Part shown: one piece after another, positions 47,832-58,554 of the stretch
Numbering within the stretch: position 1 is the stretch's first letter
Layout of the letters: the number at the start of each line of letters is the position of its first letter
Source: Aspidiotus rigidus
Taxonomy: Eukaryota; Arthropoda; Insecta; Hemiptera; Diaspididae
Assembly (NCBI GenBank): GCA_035079385.1
Contig: JAVHKY010000024.1
Span: 8,494,001-8,558,000, forward strand
Reading direction: 5' to 3'
Length of the DNA: 64,000 nt
Program-made: the position numbers and the translations under genes
Notes under the pieces: generated by a model
What the model was told of the DNA's origin: nothing
Seen by the model: the letters and a program-made list of their open reading frames with translations, nothing else
The model's database searches: none

Positions 47832-48365
47832 ATGGAAATGTACTATCATTATTCTCCCACACTGATGATGTCAACTTATTTTTATTTTCTCTATACAGTA
47901 GTGTTTGAACATTCGCATACGGCGAGAAGAATGCGTGTTAACACGTACGAGTACGAATTGTTTCGCGCATATCTCCTTACACTAGTTCAAAAAAATATAT
48001 ATATATCTGTATCACTATCACAAAAAATTTTTCAAATAATCGGTAGGTATATGATAATTATACACCTTGTAGCTCTGTCTACCTACTTTAAAATTTATGG
48101 TTCCATGTTTCTATTATCTCGGCAGGTTTTTCAGCAAAAACAAAATTCACTTCTAACACAAGAGGTAAATTTTTCATTTTTGTTCATTAATTATTTCACT
48201 TACGGTAAAAAAGATTTTTTTATTTTCAGCATCCTCTGTTCGTACTATTCTGAATTAGTACAAGAAGTTAATAATTTGGAGGACATGTTCCAATGCATAG
48301 AGCAATTTTTTCTTCATTGGAGATTAAATTCTACTTTCCGTAATTTTACGTTAATAGCCTATTAA
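47832..48365 (+). CDS. Doubtful 177-codon open frame, unknown
   Basis: A long uninterrupted frame beginning MEMYYHYSPTLMMSTYFYFL, rich in Phe, Ile, Tyr and Leu, as expected for chance translation of AT-rich DNA. No known domain is recognised. A word in it (attatctcggcaggttt, 48114) recurs at 48597, so part is a local duplication. It lies immediately upstream of Zasp52 on the opposite strand. Length is its only support. Confidence 0.12.
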   Translation: MEMYYHYSPTLMMSTYFYFLYTVVFEHSHTARRMRVNTYEYELFRAYLLTLVQKNIYISVSLSQKIFQIIGRYMIIIHLVALSTYFKIYGSMFLLSRQVFQQKQNSLLTQEVNFSFLFINYFTYGKKDFFIFSILCSYYSELVQEVNNLEDMFQCIEQFFLHWRLNSTFRNFTLIAY

Positions 48366-50296
48366 ATAAAAATAAATTGTAACTATTCTGCAAGAAGAAA
48401 TTTGTTTTCATTATTACTGTATTTTTAATCCTTATTTATTTATTTATTTATTTATTTAGGTATTTATTAATCTTTTGTTAGGTATACTTACCTAGGTATA
48501 GGTAATTTTTCTATTTTGGAAGCAGCGTTAAGTATATCGTTTCAATCGAATGAGATTTATATCAAGTTAATTTTGTACAACTTTGTTTTTTATTTTCCAT
48601 TATCTCGGCAGGTTTCTTCTTTTTTTTTCAAACAAGAACGTAATCAATTTAAAAGAAAACTGTTTCATCTTCTTCGATCAATTGTTCGAAATACAGAAGA
48701 TTTCTACTAAGTATTACTCTTTGTTGTCCCTTAATACTAATCTGAATATTAGTAGAAGTTGATAGACCTAATTTAATACATCTACTACGTACATTAAATT
48801 TTACGTTTCTAAAATCTGATTTTGATATTAACAACTTAATTTTTATGATTTCTATCTTGAGAGATTCATTCTACTTATCAAAAACAAAATCAACACATCA
48901 ACTCAAAAAAAAATGTTTTATCTTTGTTTATTAACTTTTTCACTTACAAAGAATTTTCTTTCTTTCGTTTTTTTTTTTCTTTTTTTTTTCATAGTTCTTC
49001 CTCAGTGTCGTTTACTTATATTTTTTCACAGATAATTTTTTTCATTTGAAAACATATCTTACTTGGTTCGAGTAAATTTACATCAACTAATTTTGATACA
49101 TTCAAATAGTTCCAATTGAAGAGAAAGCAGATATTTAAAACGAATTTTCTTACTCTCATTTTGGTATTCATAGTTTTCTGCTGAAAACACGTTGCAAAAG
49201 TTGAGAATGTGCGAGAAGTTGGTCCACACTTACAAAAAATATGTCTGCAAAAGCTTTTTTTTTTCGCAAAATATGAGAGAGTACGAGTATATGCTATCAA
49301 ATTCTGAAACGGATGATTTTTCGACTATTCTTATCATAGCTTCTAGCAAAGAAAAAAAATACTGTAACGGTAAGTAAATAATACCTATTTTTAATTGCCC
49401 TATTCATAACTTATAATAAGACATGAAGCATAAAACAGAAAAATTTATACACGAGTGGTCATAATTATAATTCACAAAATTGATATATCAGTGAACGTTT
49501 TTAACTCAACAGTCATCAATGTTGGGTACGTGTGAATTCTGTGAATCAATATTGTGACCATTATAGTAAGTATAATTTTTATGAAAGAGAGATAGGCCCT
49601 ACGCACAGTGGAAAATATACGAAATAAAAAATCGGTACACTCACACGTAGGCACACACAAAATGGTGTATCACATATAACGTTATCTAAACGAAAAATCT
49701 AAGCACAAAGGCACGTCAAATTTAGAAAGAGACAAAACGAAAAGAAAGGAAATAAAATTGTTTGAAATTCATTCGAAACGGCAAGTGTATCAATTTAGGG
49801 GGAAAAAAAAACGATATTAATGGTCAAGATTAGTCATGAAATTTGTCGGAGGATTAAACATATTTATACGTTCATCTAAGGAGGAAAAAAACTGGTCCGT
49901 GATAACTGATTTAATGACGTATAATAGTCTAGGTATCAGAAATAATAATAGAAAATTACTAAAAAATTACGAATCACTGCAAGATAAACTATATTTTTGA
50001 TCATAGAACAAATCGAACATGATACAAACACAAACGTTTCCTGTTCAATAACCATTATCAAGTGATCATACATCATAAATTCCGAAGACAAGAAGGAAAA
50101 TAAAAGAAACCAGAAAATTCATGAAAAGGATGAGTAAGACGTTACAAAAACGAGTATTAACTCATTAATTAGAAGGGGAGTGAGTCCGAATCATTGTTAT
50201 GGCGACTAATGTCGATGGCTTCAAGAGCTAGTCGCTTTCGATATTCGTTCTCCATATAGTATTCCGTGAAAACAAACTTAAGAAGTCGGGTTTTGC

Positions 50297-50400
50297 CGCT
50301 CACCTCCTAGCGAGTAACCATTCTTTTGAGGAAGGCACTGAAATATTGCTTCACACGGAGAACAACCTGTGGAAATGTTGTAGAAAGCTGCTTGAGAATC
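50297..50400 (+). pseudogene. PLE endonuclease C-terminal scrap
   Basis: The plus-strand translation AHLLASNHSFEEGTEILL, then HTENN, matches the ADHLINSGHSFREGSEKLLH segment of the PLE at 8-9.6 kb. It abuts a minus-strand PLE fragment. Confidence 0.6.
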
Positions 50401-51170
50401 AAAGGAACGAAGACCGTGACCCAAGTGGGAAGAAAACTTGCCCAAAAACGAGAACCGAATCCACCGTTTCGTACTATCTTGGAGTGAATCCTAGGGAAGG
50501 GAGATTGTGGAATTGAGGTACTTCCTTGTAAGCGTCCTTCAAACCATAAAGTCAACATCAACGTTGACTTGATTCACTCTGGCAAGGTGCTTTATCGTCA
50601 TCAATTATTTGTGGAAAGCAACCTGACGCAAAGGGATGTGAGTTAGGGGATGAATTAAACTGTTGAACGCTCGAAAAATTTCTGGTCAAACTTACAAAAA
50701 TTTGGGAATCAACAAAGGTTTAACAGGTCGAAAAATTTCCCCAATTCCTCATGACGAACACCAGAAGAGACAAGCAAGTGACCCATACATTGGATATAAC
50801 CCAACAACATCAAAGGAGCATAAGATTGAATCCGTCGGAAGACTGATATCCTTCAACTTTTCCGCGAGGGAATCAGAGTTCTTGATTAAATAGAGAAACT
50901 CAAACTCCACACGTGATTTGAACCAAGCATCTGAGAATTTTGCGAAGGAGTACGTTGGAGAGGAAACATACGAAACAACCGGCCGCATCGGGGTACCTTC
51001 TTTCTGTACTTTAGGCAACCCATACGGGAGGGGAGGCACTGGGTTGAGCTCCAAAATAGCTTTCTTAGTTAAAAGTTTCTTGATGATAATCTCACTACCA
51101 TTATTAAGATTCCTGGCCTCTTTCACGAAAGTGGTAAAACAAAACTCCCTTTTCCAAAATTCACACCAAG
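50360..51170 (-). pseudogene. Penelope-like RT fragment, minus strand
   Basis: From 51170 downward: FVKEARNLNNGSEIIIKKLL, then NPVPPLPYGLPKVQKEG, VVSYVSSPTYSFAKF, motif A (CSFDVVGLYP, about 50770), FFDLLNLC and KFDQKFFE. The frame then jumps to TIKHLARVNQVNVDVDF (about 50580) and WIRFSFLGKFSSHLGHGL. The segment with motifs B and C is missing, an internal deletion. It is close kin to the element at 7690-9621 but carries several stops. Confidence 0.8.
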
Positions 51171-51621
51171 ATAGTTGGAAACGGTGGGTTCGGCTCCCGT
51201 TTTTGGGCAAGTTTCCTTCCCTTTGGATCTCGGCCAGTTTTCCACAATTCTAATACAGTTAAGAGTTTATTTGTCAATTTAAAAGATCCCTGTGGCTGAG
51301 AAAGAGGGTGTCTATAGGTTGGCTTGTAGAGATTGCCCTAGAGTTCGTATATGGACGACTGGCCGTTAATTCCAAATTAGAGTAGCTGAACATAAAAAGG
51401 CGAGGGAGGAAGGAAAGTTGAGCTTGTCAGCCTTTGCTGACCATTTAATTAATAGTGGTCATCGTTTTAGGGAAGGGTCCGAAGTTCTTCTCCATAGGAA
51501 AAATTCATATTTCAGACGTTTGGCCCTCGAAGAAATTGAAATTATTCGACACTGGAATAATCACGACGTCACCGTGTTGAACAGGTACATACCTGATGGG
51601 AGTTTGATTGAATCAAGTTGA
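51171..51621 (+). pseudogene. Penelope-like linker and GIY-YIG fragment, plus strand
   Basis: Starts with KRWVRLPFLGKF (about 51178), passes through EKEGVYRLACRDC (about 51298) and RVAEHKKAREEGKLSLSAFA, and ends with NSGHRFREGSEVLLHRKNSY and LALEEIEIIRH. The YIG tripeptide has decayed and a stop lies before RVAEH. It is head-to-head with the minus-strand fragment; both contain the LGKF region, so they are parts of two copies. Confidence 0.8.
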
Positions 51622-51704
51622 TGAGAATGATTCACATTTTTATGACTCGCTAGTTCAGTTATGCCCTTGGTAGGATGTTACTCGTTTCTTGTTGGTGTTG
51701 GGTT

Positions 51705-51745
51705 CATTCGAAAGTGGTTGTTCGACCGTAAGTGCTCAGCGGTTG
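51705..51745 (+). ncRNA. Decayed hammerhead-like fold after PLE
   Basis: TTCGAAAGTGGTTGTTCGACC, then GTAAGTGCTC, aligns with the fold after the first PLE (9666-9705): same distance from the coding end, same stem, but GTAA in place of GAAA. Not expected to be active. Confidence 0.3.
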
Positions 51746-52226
51746 ATTGTGTGTATTTTTTTTTTTTTTTTTTTTTTTTTTGTATCTATCGATTACTTGA
51801 GTAATTCCTTCTTCTTTTAATAATTATGGATAACCGTACTTTACGGAAACGTATTGTTCCAAGATTTGACAAAATTGAAAGATTTTATATTTTTTTCTAC
51901 TTAAATTTACTTAACCTACGCGGATTCTAAATAAAGAATGAGAGCAGAAGATAGAGGCACGGGAGATATTTTTGATTTTAGGCAACGTACAGTACAATTC
52001 TATGTTATTACTCTCGTGACAATTCTATATTATTACTCTACGATTTACAATTCTTCTTTTTCTTTATTGTCCATCCCTATGATTTAAAAAATGGCAGCAT
52101 GAGGTTTCGTCGCACACTGCACGGTCATACGATAATCATGAAAAGAAGATTTGTTTTAGAGTTCACCGAATTACCCCACACACAACAGACACAGGAACAA
52201 CTACATGAATGAACGCACTTCTAAAA

Positions 52227-52244
52227 TTGTGGCGCGCGCCACAA
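52227..52244. repeat. 18-bp perfect palindrome
   Basis: TTGTGGCGCGCGCCACAA, self-complementary and GC-rich within AT-rich DNA. It could be a protein-binding site or a transposon scar; nothing around it decides. Confidence 0.6.
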
Positions 52245-55200
52245 GTCGAAGAATTAGGAAATGATTTCTGTATAAAATCCAGCATGGGTATTCAGGTATA
52301 CACGTAGTTCTGAAATTCCGACCCATTATATAAACTTATTGGTGCTAATTAGCATTTTCTTCGTCGAAATTTTTTTATAAAAATGTAACGTACGGTACCG
52401 GTAGTAATTCTCGGCAGTTCATGTGAATGAAGACGGACCGATACTTTTTTTTTTTTATGCAATCTAAACATATTTAGTTACTATTTGTACCTACCTATCT
52501 ATCGGAGGAGTCAAATTACCGTTCGGTTGTGAGCCTAGATGCAATTAATAAGATGAACAGAAACGAGTAAATATGATATGTGAAAGATGACTCAATAGAG
52601 TTTTTCTCTTTTTTTCTATTTTTTTTTTTTTTTTTTTATTCCTGTACCTGTATCTGTAGAACCATTGAGATGCAATGATAAAGACGGACGAGTCGGTATC
52701 CATTTACTAAGGAGACTTATAAGCTAGATAACCTGCGTAGTGAACTCGCTGTTCCCACGTTGTCAAAGTAGTCACGAAAATATTACCGCGATAGACTCAA
52801 ATTTCATGAGAACCAAGGAAACTTGCCAGGTACTCATCTTGTGGAGGACTAAAAAGCTATACCTAGGTAGCTCTTTAGATGAGTGATGTTTGAAATCGAT
52901 GAAAGAGGAATTTATCTAAAGGTATACCCGATCCAGGAAGGGGACTAAGGCGAAGAAAAATTCGTTTTTTCGCTCTAAGGGAAAACATTGACAAACCTGA
53001 ATGCAGGTGTACATATATTGACGGCGCCTATTTTAAACAGGATTGAGCCTAACGGACAATTCTTGGTTTTGAGGTCAGCAGCGAACTCAATAGAATTAGT
53101 AAAACCAAATTTGGGAACGAATCCAGCAGCCACTTCAAACCAATCCGATAAAACTTTGGCGATGTTATAAGATAGATTTCACCCTTACCGACTTTTATTC
53201 TATTTATTTTGTATTTAGTGTTTTAAATTAAATTATTCGTCGGTTGTTATCATTTACGTGCCTACCTATGTAAAAAAAAAAAAGTTCCCTGAGCATAAAA
53301 AATTATCGTGTTCGGAAAATCTGTTGATTATAAGAGAGATTCTCGACCCACTATAATTATTTTTCTCCTGTTATAACATAGGATACCCGTAAGTAATCAG
53401 AAATAATAAGATTTTGCTTCGTATTTTCGTGTCGTCGCTGCTATAAAACAGAAACATTAGCCATTGTAATGAACAACAAATGGTACAGAAGCGAAAATCA
53501 GAAAAATTGTTATAGGAAATCTCTCGTGAGTCTTGGACGCAACGAAAAATAAAAATAATTCCATGGAGAGACGAAACTAATATTATTGTCAGGTGATGAA
53601 CTGAAACTATTGAGACGAAAAGAAATTCCCTAATAACTCTATCACGAATAGTAGGATTCCTGTTCGACCGTTGGTACCTAAAAAGAAAAAAAACACTCCT
53701 AAAAAATATAATCAGAGATCATCTCGGCTACATCCCGCACTCCCCCTCCCACCAACAAACTCGTCTATTCATCGCAAAGTACGATTCGACACAATCATCA
53801 TCAATCCCAGATGACCTGCGTTTATTCGGTAGAAAAAAAAATTAAAATTTTGTGCGAAATAAGAAAAACATTAATGACTTTTGACATTTTTCAGAGAGCG
53901 AGAAGGAGAAGAAAAAATAAAACAAAACTTTGTTTTCAAATGTAAGTTAATTACACGAATCGTATGCTCTTGGAGGCTTGTGAAATCAAATAAGTCACCA
54001 ACCCGCAGTGCAAATTTCTTCCCTGAGCTATAAATAAATCGCTGTGTAAACTCGATGACGTGTGTCTTATTGTTAGGATTCCGGTGGGGACAATGAGTTA
54101 GACAATTAGAAAATATTTTTCTACTTTCGTAGAAAGTAAGAAAAAAATTCACTAGACGTCTTATCCGAAATGAAGAATAACTTTTTGAAAATTCTACTCG
54201 TAAAAAAAAGGAAAGAATGGAAAATTGAATTCATGAGAACAGACGCATGCCAATTTGAGTGGCTTGGGAATACGAAAATTATCATATGTGTAGGTACGTT
54301 CAAATAAACTTGAATAAATAAATTAAAAATACTGTTCATCCCATAATAAACGAACTCTTATCACCAATTTCAGATTCGGTCGCGTTTCTTCCATTAATAA
54401 ATTTTCCAAACTTTGTGTAGGCTTTAGCGAAAATTATGATTATCCATAAATATCTCGAACTTAATAATTCTTTTAAAAATCATAATATTATGGAGTTCTC
54501 GACAAAAATAGCGAAGAATAAATTGATTAGCTTCCTAGTCCTTGTCCACGGCTGATTTCAACTCCGTGCAGTGCCTATCTTCTTTTCGGTACGGAAAAGG
54601 AAGTTTCGATTTCTATTACATTGCTCAAAAATTTATGCATGAAAACGAAAGCCTCGTAATTTCATCTCCTCCCTTGAACTGGTGGTTTACAGAGTGATCT
54701 TGCTTCCCGATAAGACTGACTACGAATATTTCAACAGAAGTATTTAATACCACTCCACCTCCCTTCAAAAAAAAAAAGAAAAATGAAGAAATTAAAGTAA
54801 AAGAGATTTTTCATCAATCATTTATTCGATATCTATTACATAAAACAATTAGGAAAGGTAAATAATTACACTCTTCGATACACACAATATTTGCACTCAT
54901 ATCTGATGCGAACGTAAATACGCACGCATCTGACCTTAATAGAATAAAAATGGGGTAACGTAGGATTCACTTCTGTCGCAATCATTGATTCAACCAGAAC
55001 ATTTGAAGTTTCCCACCATTCGGCCCGACTTTCCCGAAGTCGTTGACAAAATTTGACCCGCACTTAAAGGAATTTGAATACATAACTGATTACGACACAC
55101 AAAATTTTACAAAAATCTAATCATATTAGGAAAGTAATGGATAAATAACGACAAAATTCCATGATAACTTATAAATACACGTACAAATATGTATTCAGGA

Positions 55201-55429
55201 GAAAGAGATTAGGTATTTCTACATTCATCGTTTATCAAAACGCGAAGAACAAGCGATCCACCACCATCCAGCCCTCTTGACCTACAAAAACTCGGCAATG
55301 AACGTTCCTCGAAGTGTCCAAATCAATGAGAAATAAACTACTTAAAACGACTTAATTTGAAAACGATAATCAAGATTATTTAATGGTACGAAAAGCAATA
55401 AATTCGTAACACGTATACAGAAATAATAT

Positions 55430-55518
55430 CTATTGCAGAGAATCTTTGGAATCCGAAGATGAGATATCAGACAATTTATGACCGCTAGGGAGAAACAACT
55501 CCGATGATTTATCCGAAG
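55430..55518 (-). CDS. GPATCH2L: GPATCH2L-like coding exon 9 (C-terminus)
   Basis: Last coding exon: acceptor TTATTTTCAG, one split Ala codon, then SDKSSELFLPSGHKLSDISS, SDSKDSLQ and stop TAG at 55430. A serine-rich tail follows the KKRKR block, as in vertebrate GPATCH2L, and there is no G-patch. Phase fits exon 8. Confidence 0.75.
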
Positions 55519-55765
55519 CTGAAAATAACGCCAAATACAAAACAAGAATTAATGGTTTTATCTGAATACAAATCAAAGAAAAGAAGTCTATGGTTCCATA
55601 AAGAAAGTTCAAAAAGATAACACAAATTCAATGAATCGGAAAGTCGAACTTTTAGCTTACTCTATAGAATACTAATTCTGAAAAAAACAAAATTGTTCTC
55701 GAATGACCTCAAAGATAAAACCGCCACAGGATAGATGATCAATATAACAAAATAACGATAATCAC

Positions 55766-55878
55766 CATTGTCTGTAAGTGTTGAGCTCGGCAAAATTCTT
55801 TTTCTCTTCTTATAACCACTGAAAGTATGTCTTCTGGTGATAACAGTGCCGCCTTCGACGTCCACTTCGCACTTTTTA
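55766..55878 (-). CDS. GPATCH2L: GPATCH2L-like coding exon 8 (KKRKR block)
   Basis: Encodes KKCEVDVEGGTVITRRHTFS then GYKKRKRILPSSTLTDN. The basic KKRKR block after a His-containing stretch corresponds to the DIKRKRK block near the end of GPATCH2L and before the G-patch in GPATCH2. Acceptor TTTTACAG. The first base completes a Ser codon and one base carries over. Donor GTGATT is weak but the phase is right. Confidence 0.75.
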
Positions 55879-56116
55879 CTGTAAAATTAAATACCTAGAT
55901 TGTTAATTATGAAATACAATATTCAGGAAATATCGTTTGCAATCGCTGAGTAGAAAGACAAAAACTAATAATCTTTCTTCAATCGTAGTTAGGTAGGAAA
56001 AATATATTGAATTTTGAGGAGAAAAAAAAATAATAATAATAACAATAATAATAACACAGGAACCGATTCAAAAAAATGTTATCGCCATGTTTGAAGAAGA
56101 TAGCGTGTCAGCTTAC

Positions 56117-56232
56117 CTCGGAGCATTTACTAAAAATGCGGGAATAAACTTTCTTGATCTATCATCGCTCGGCAGAATATTTGGTTTCATTGTACGAAAT
56201 CTTCTTCTTGTCAAACGCATATCATCCTTACC
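56117..56232 (-). CDS. GPATCH2L: GPATCH2L-like coding exon 7
   Basis: Encodes GKDDMRLTRRRFRTMKPNIL and PSDDRSRKFIPAFLVNAP, then two bases of a split codon. The arginine-rich stretch resembles the region after the acidic block in this family (FLLPSRPxxRGYxxRLNRL type), but less clearly than other exons. The acceptor (TTTATTTCCAAG) gives phase 0, matching a donor at 56703 in exon 6. A further-upstream start of this exon would break phase. Donor GTAAGC is good. Confidence 0.7.
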
Positions 56233-56703
56233 CTTGGAAATAAACGATGTAATATCATTGGTAGGTATATCAAGTTCAATTATCGAAATTTCTCGTAAGA
56301 AGGAAAAAGCCGATGACGAATAGGTAGGAACGACCACAAATAAATTTCTTTCCATAAAACTATCTTTTGAAAAATAAATTTATAAATACGAACACGAACA
56401 TCATATTAAAAAAGAAATTTTATAGTATGAAGAGTTTTTCTGAACATTTCTAATTTTTCCTTCTTTTGAAAATTCATTTTTTGTTTCAACCAGATTAGGG
56501 AAAAATTCACAAGATTCGAGAAGTAAAACGATGAATGTTGATTCATAATGGTTATTAATCAAAATCCCGGGGGAAAAATTAATCCATAATTTTCGTTTCC
56601 AAAATTCGTGGTGTGGTGGTATAAAATCCTAATATTGCTTTTGGGTAATTCTAGTTACACTACACCTTAAATTTACCAGATAAAAATTACAACTTTTCAT
56701 TAC

Positions 56704-56888
56704 CGGAAATAACCTGCAGGTTCTCTTATCTTCGGCTGGAATCGTTTCGAAATTACCGTGTAGGTATTTTTGATACGAGCACATATCGTCCTTCGATACT
56801 ACATCGACATTCTTATTTTCATGGTGACTGTAGGAACCACCTGTAGCTAAACCAACTTCTCCAATCCAATCGCTTTGCTCGTCGTCTC
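56704..56888 (-). CDS. GPATCH2L: GPATCH2L-like coding exon 6 (DDEQSDW)
   Basis: Opens with GDDEQSDWIGEVG, continuing the family signature started in exon 5. It then reads SKDDMCSYQKYLHGNFETIP and ends RTCRLFP. DDEQSDW is nearly invariant in GPATCH2 and GPATCH2L. Acceptor CTCGAAACAG. Of the possible ends, the GTAATG donor at 56703 gives phase 0 to exon 7; a GTTATT donor at 56713 would not join it in frame. The 3' boundary is therefore less sure. Confidence 0.82.
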
Positions 56889-56957
56889 CTGTTTCGAGAT
56901 TCAATCAGAATGAGATGATAACAATCATGTCAAAAACGTCATTTCTCTAATATGTAC

Positions 56958-57208
56958 CTTCACGTCCTTCGTCATTCGTATATATTTCAGTTTCACTTCC
57001 CGATGAGCTGATACTGCTTGAACTGACACCAGGTACAGTGTATGAAACTTCCATCGAATTGTACTGATCCACCGGGTAATCGTCCAACGATAACTTACTA
57101 ATTGCCAGTACTTTAGAATCTCTGCTCATATCTGAAGAGTCACCATCCATCGAATTTCTAACTTTTTCTCGAGCGCTTCTCTTTCGTTTGCCTGAACTCA
57201 ACCACAAC
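56958..57208 (-). CDS. GPATCH2L: GPATCH2L-like coding exon 5 (TNDEGREG)
   Basis: The longest exon, 251 bp: LWLSSGKRKRSAREKVRNSM, a Ser/Asp-rich stretch, VPGVSSSSISSSGSETEIYT and NDEGREG. The serine run followed by xxTNDEGRxG is diagnostic for the GPATCH2/GPATCH2L family, and the next exon supplies DDEQSDW. Acceptor CACTTCTAG; donor GTACAT. Phases close on both sides. The vertebrate relatives are nuclear and GPATCH2 has been linked to RNA processing; no activity can be read from this exon itself. Confidence 0.9.
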
Positions 57209-57292
57209 CTAGAAGTGCATTATACACGTTCAAGATCTTAATAAAATCAGGACGCAACGACTATCATTTGATTAGTTTCACAGATTGTCTAC

Positions 57293-57430
57293 CTGCTGCT
57301 AGGACAATTGAACGACTGCCGCAGCATACGTTTCTTCTTCGAATGAGATTGCATCCCATGTGAATGTGTATAAAAACGGCTATGTCCGGCTATTTCAACT
57401 TCCATAGCGATTCTCTTGAATTTACGTTTT
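57293..57430 (-). CDS. GPATCH2L: GPATCH2L-like coding exon 4 (RKRKFKRIA)
   Basis: Opens RKRKFKRIAMEVEIAG, matching the RRRRKVKRMA/RKRKFKRMA basic block of the family, a likely nuclear localisation signal. It continues YTHSHGMQSHSKKKRMLRQS and ends FNCPSS plus a split Arg codon. Acceptor TACGTACTAG; donor GTAGAC. Phases agree with exons 3 and 5. Confidence 0.88.
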
Positions 57431-57500
57431 CTAGTACGTACGAATGAAAGATTAAATACACTTGAAAATGCTTCGTGGGTTTACGAACACAACTTGTTAC

Positions 57501-57628
57501 CTTCTAGCCGAACGCCGACAAGGTGAATTTTCATTAAACGAATCCGATTCCATGTTATTTGTTGCATTCGAACATACGTTAGCAACGTAAGGCTCACGCT
57601 GACTGCTACAAATGTCGTCCGAATCACT
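57501..57628 (-). CDS. GPATCH2L: GPATCH2L-like coding exon 3 (SDSDD, ESDSF)
   Basis: Encodes SDSDDICSSQREPYVANV, then MESDSFNENSPCRRSAR. The order SDSDD, ESDSFxENxPCR, basic block is that of vertebrate GPATCH2L. Acceptor CTATTACAG and donor GTAACA; the AG left at the end pairs with A from exon 4. Confidence 0.9.
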
Positions 57629-57694
57629 CTGTAATAGGCGGGGATTAGATAGAGATGAAAATCTCAATTGAAATTCAGTCTACAAAAACCTTAC

Positions 57695-57801
57695 CTGATA
57701 GTACGGCGGACAATCCTTATCTTTGGATGTACTACTCGAGCACATTTCATCACTTTGTGTTTGATTAAGCTGAAGGAGTACGTTGGGTTGCCATGCACAA
57801 G
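57695..57801 (-). CDS. GPATCH2L: GPATCH2L-like coding exon 2
   Basis: Encodes CAWQPNVLLQLNQTQSDEMC and SSSTSKDKDCPPYYQ. The serine/acidic stretch before SDSDD matches family layout, though not sequence. Acceptor TTGAATTCTAG, donor GTAAGG. The first two bases complete Ala with exon 1; it ends in phase 0. Confidence 0.82.
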
Positions 57802-57897
57802 CTAGAATTCAATATCGTATTAAATTATCTTGTGCGTTGGTAAAACAGGATAGCATCTAAGTATCTGAAAAATATAATATATACGTACGCATACTAC

Positions 57898-57952
57898 CGA
57901 CTGATCGAGTCCGACGTCTAGTGTAGCAAGTTCGACGTTTGATATTCGACAT
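57898..57952 (-). CDS. GPATCH2L: GPATCH2L-like coding exon 1 (start)
   Basis: ATG at 57952: MSNIKRRTCYTRRRTRSV, a basic N-terminus like the KRRGRKRR segment of GPATCH2 proteins. Vertebrate forms begin with about 50 residues containing an acidic helix (ELVHDLxxALE) that I do not find here. The frame stays open upstream to about 58018 without another ATG, so a further 5' exon is possible. Donor GTAGTA is acceptable. The assembled protein has 393 residues from nine exons. Confidence 0.75.
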
Positions 57953-58242
57953 ATTGCTTTGATTGGTATCGGGAGATAAAAATCTCAATGCACTTTCGCT
58001 GACTTCAAAATGTATTACTTTCTCTGTTCAGATTGATCATTGTATTCCCAAAGTAGTAATGCATTTTCTTTCCAGCATGGATTAAATTTATGCTCAATTA
58101 AAGCTAAAACAACTCCGGATTGGTAAAAAAGAAAATCAACATCATTTTTCAAAAGTAAAGACGACCTCCTAGAGATTTGGAGTGAAGAAGGTGAAGTACT
58201 AACAGTGGAACTATCAAGATGAACCAGGGTAAATTAATTAAA

Positions 58243-58554
58243 TTAAATGATTCCTTTCTTCACAGTCATGATAGACTGTTCGACTTCAATTATTCTTCTC
58301 AAACACTGCATTAATAATTTTTGTAAACACAAAGAGCCGCAAGGGCCAAAGAGAGCACTGTTTTGTAGCAAAAACAATCCAAGCGCCGCTGTAACTATCA
58401 GGAGAATTGGTATTATTGGTGTTGATTTATTGGTATAAAGCGCACCAATGCTCAACCTTTTTTCGTGATTCATAGTTGTAACTCTTGGACGGCTTTTGCA
58501 GAAAATGATATGACGTCGTAATTCTTGTAAACATTGTTCGCTGTCTGCTCTCAA
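58243..58554 (-). CDS. Possible small membrane protein, unknown
   Basis: A 103-codon frame 290 bp upstream of the GPATCH2L-like start on the same strand. It starts MRADSEQCLQELRRHI, has one strongly hydrophobic segment (IIPILLIVTAALGLFLL, about residues 47-63) and a Cys/Leu-rich tail (LCLQKLLMQCLRRII). No family is recognised. It could be a small single-pass protein or a chance frame in the 5' UTR/promoter region. Composition is less AT-driven than most chance frames here, which is the only positive sign. Confidence 0.25.
   Translation of the reverse strand: MRADSEQCLQELRRHIIFCKSRPRVTTMNHEKRLSIGALYTNKSTPIIPILLIVTAALGLFLLQNSALFGPCGSLCLQKLLMQCLRRIIEVEQSIMTVKKGII

Larger units (their letters stand above)
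47556..55429. other. Region between Zasp52 start and GPATCH2L-like stop
   Basis: Upstream of Zasp52 and downstream of the GPATCH2L-like gene, so it should hold the Zasp52 promoter and the other gene's 3' UTR, though I cannot mark either. It contains a doubtful 177-codon frame (47832-48365), a (TTTA)n run near 48430, a head-to-head PLE pair (50297-51760), an 18-bp palindrome at 52227, and AT-rich sequence otherwise. Confidence 0.6.

Noticed and set aside
54866..55063. Possible extra exon of the GPATCH2L-like gene carrying a G-patch
   Set aside because: The translation has no glycine-rich G-patch consensus, and exon 9 already ends in a stop in phase.
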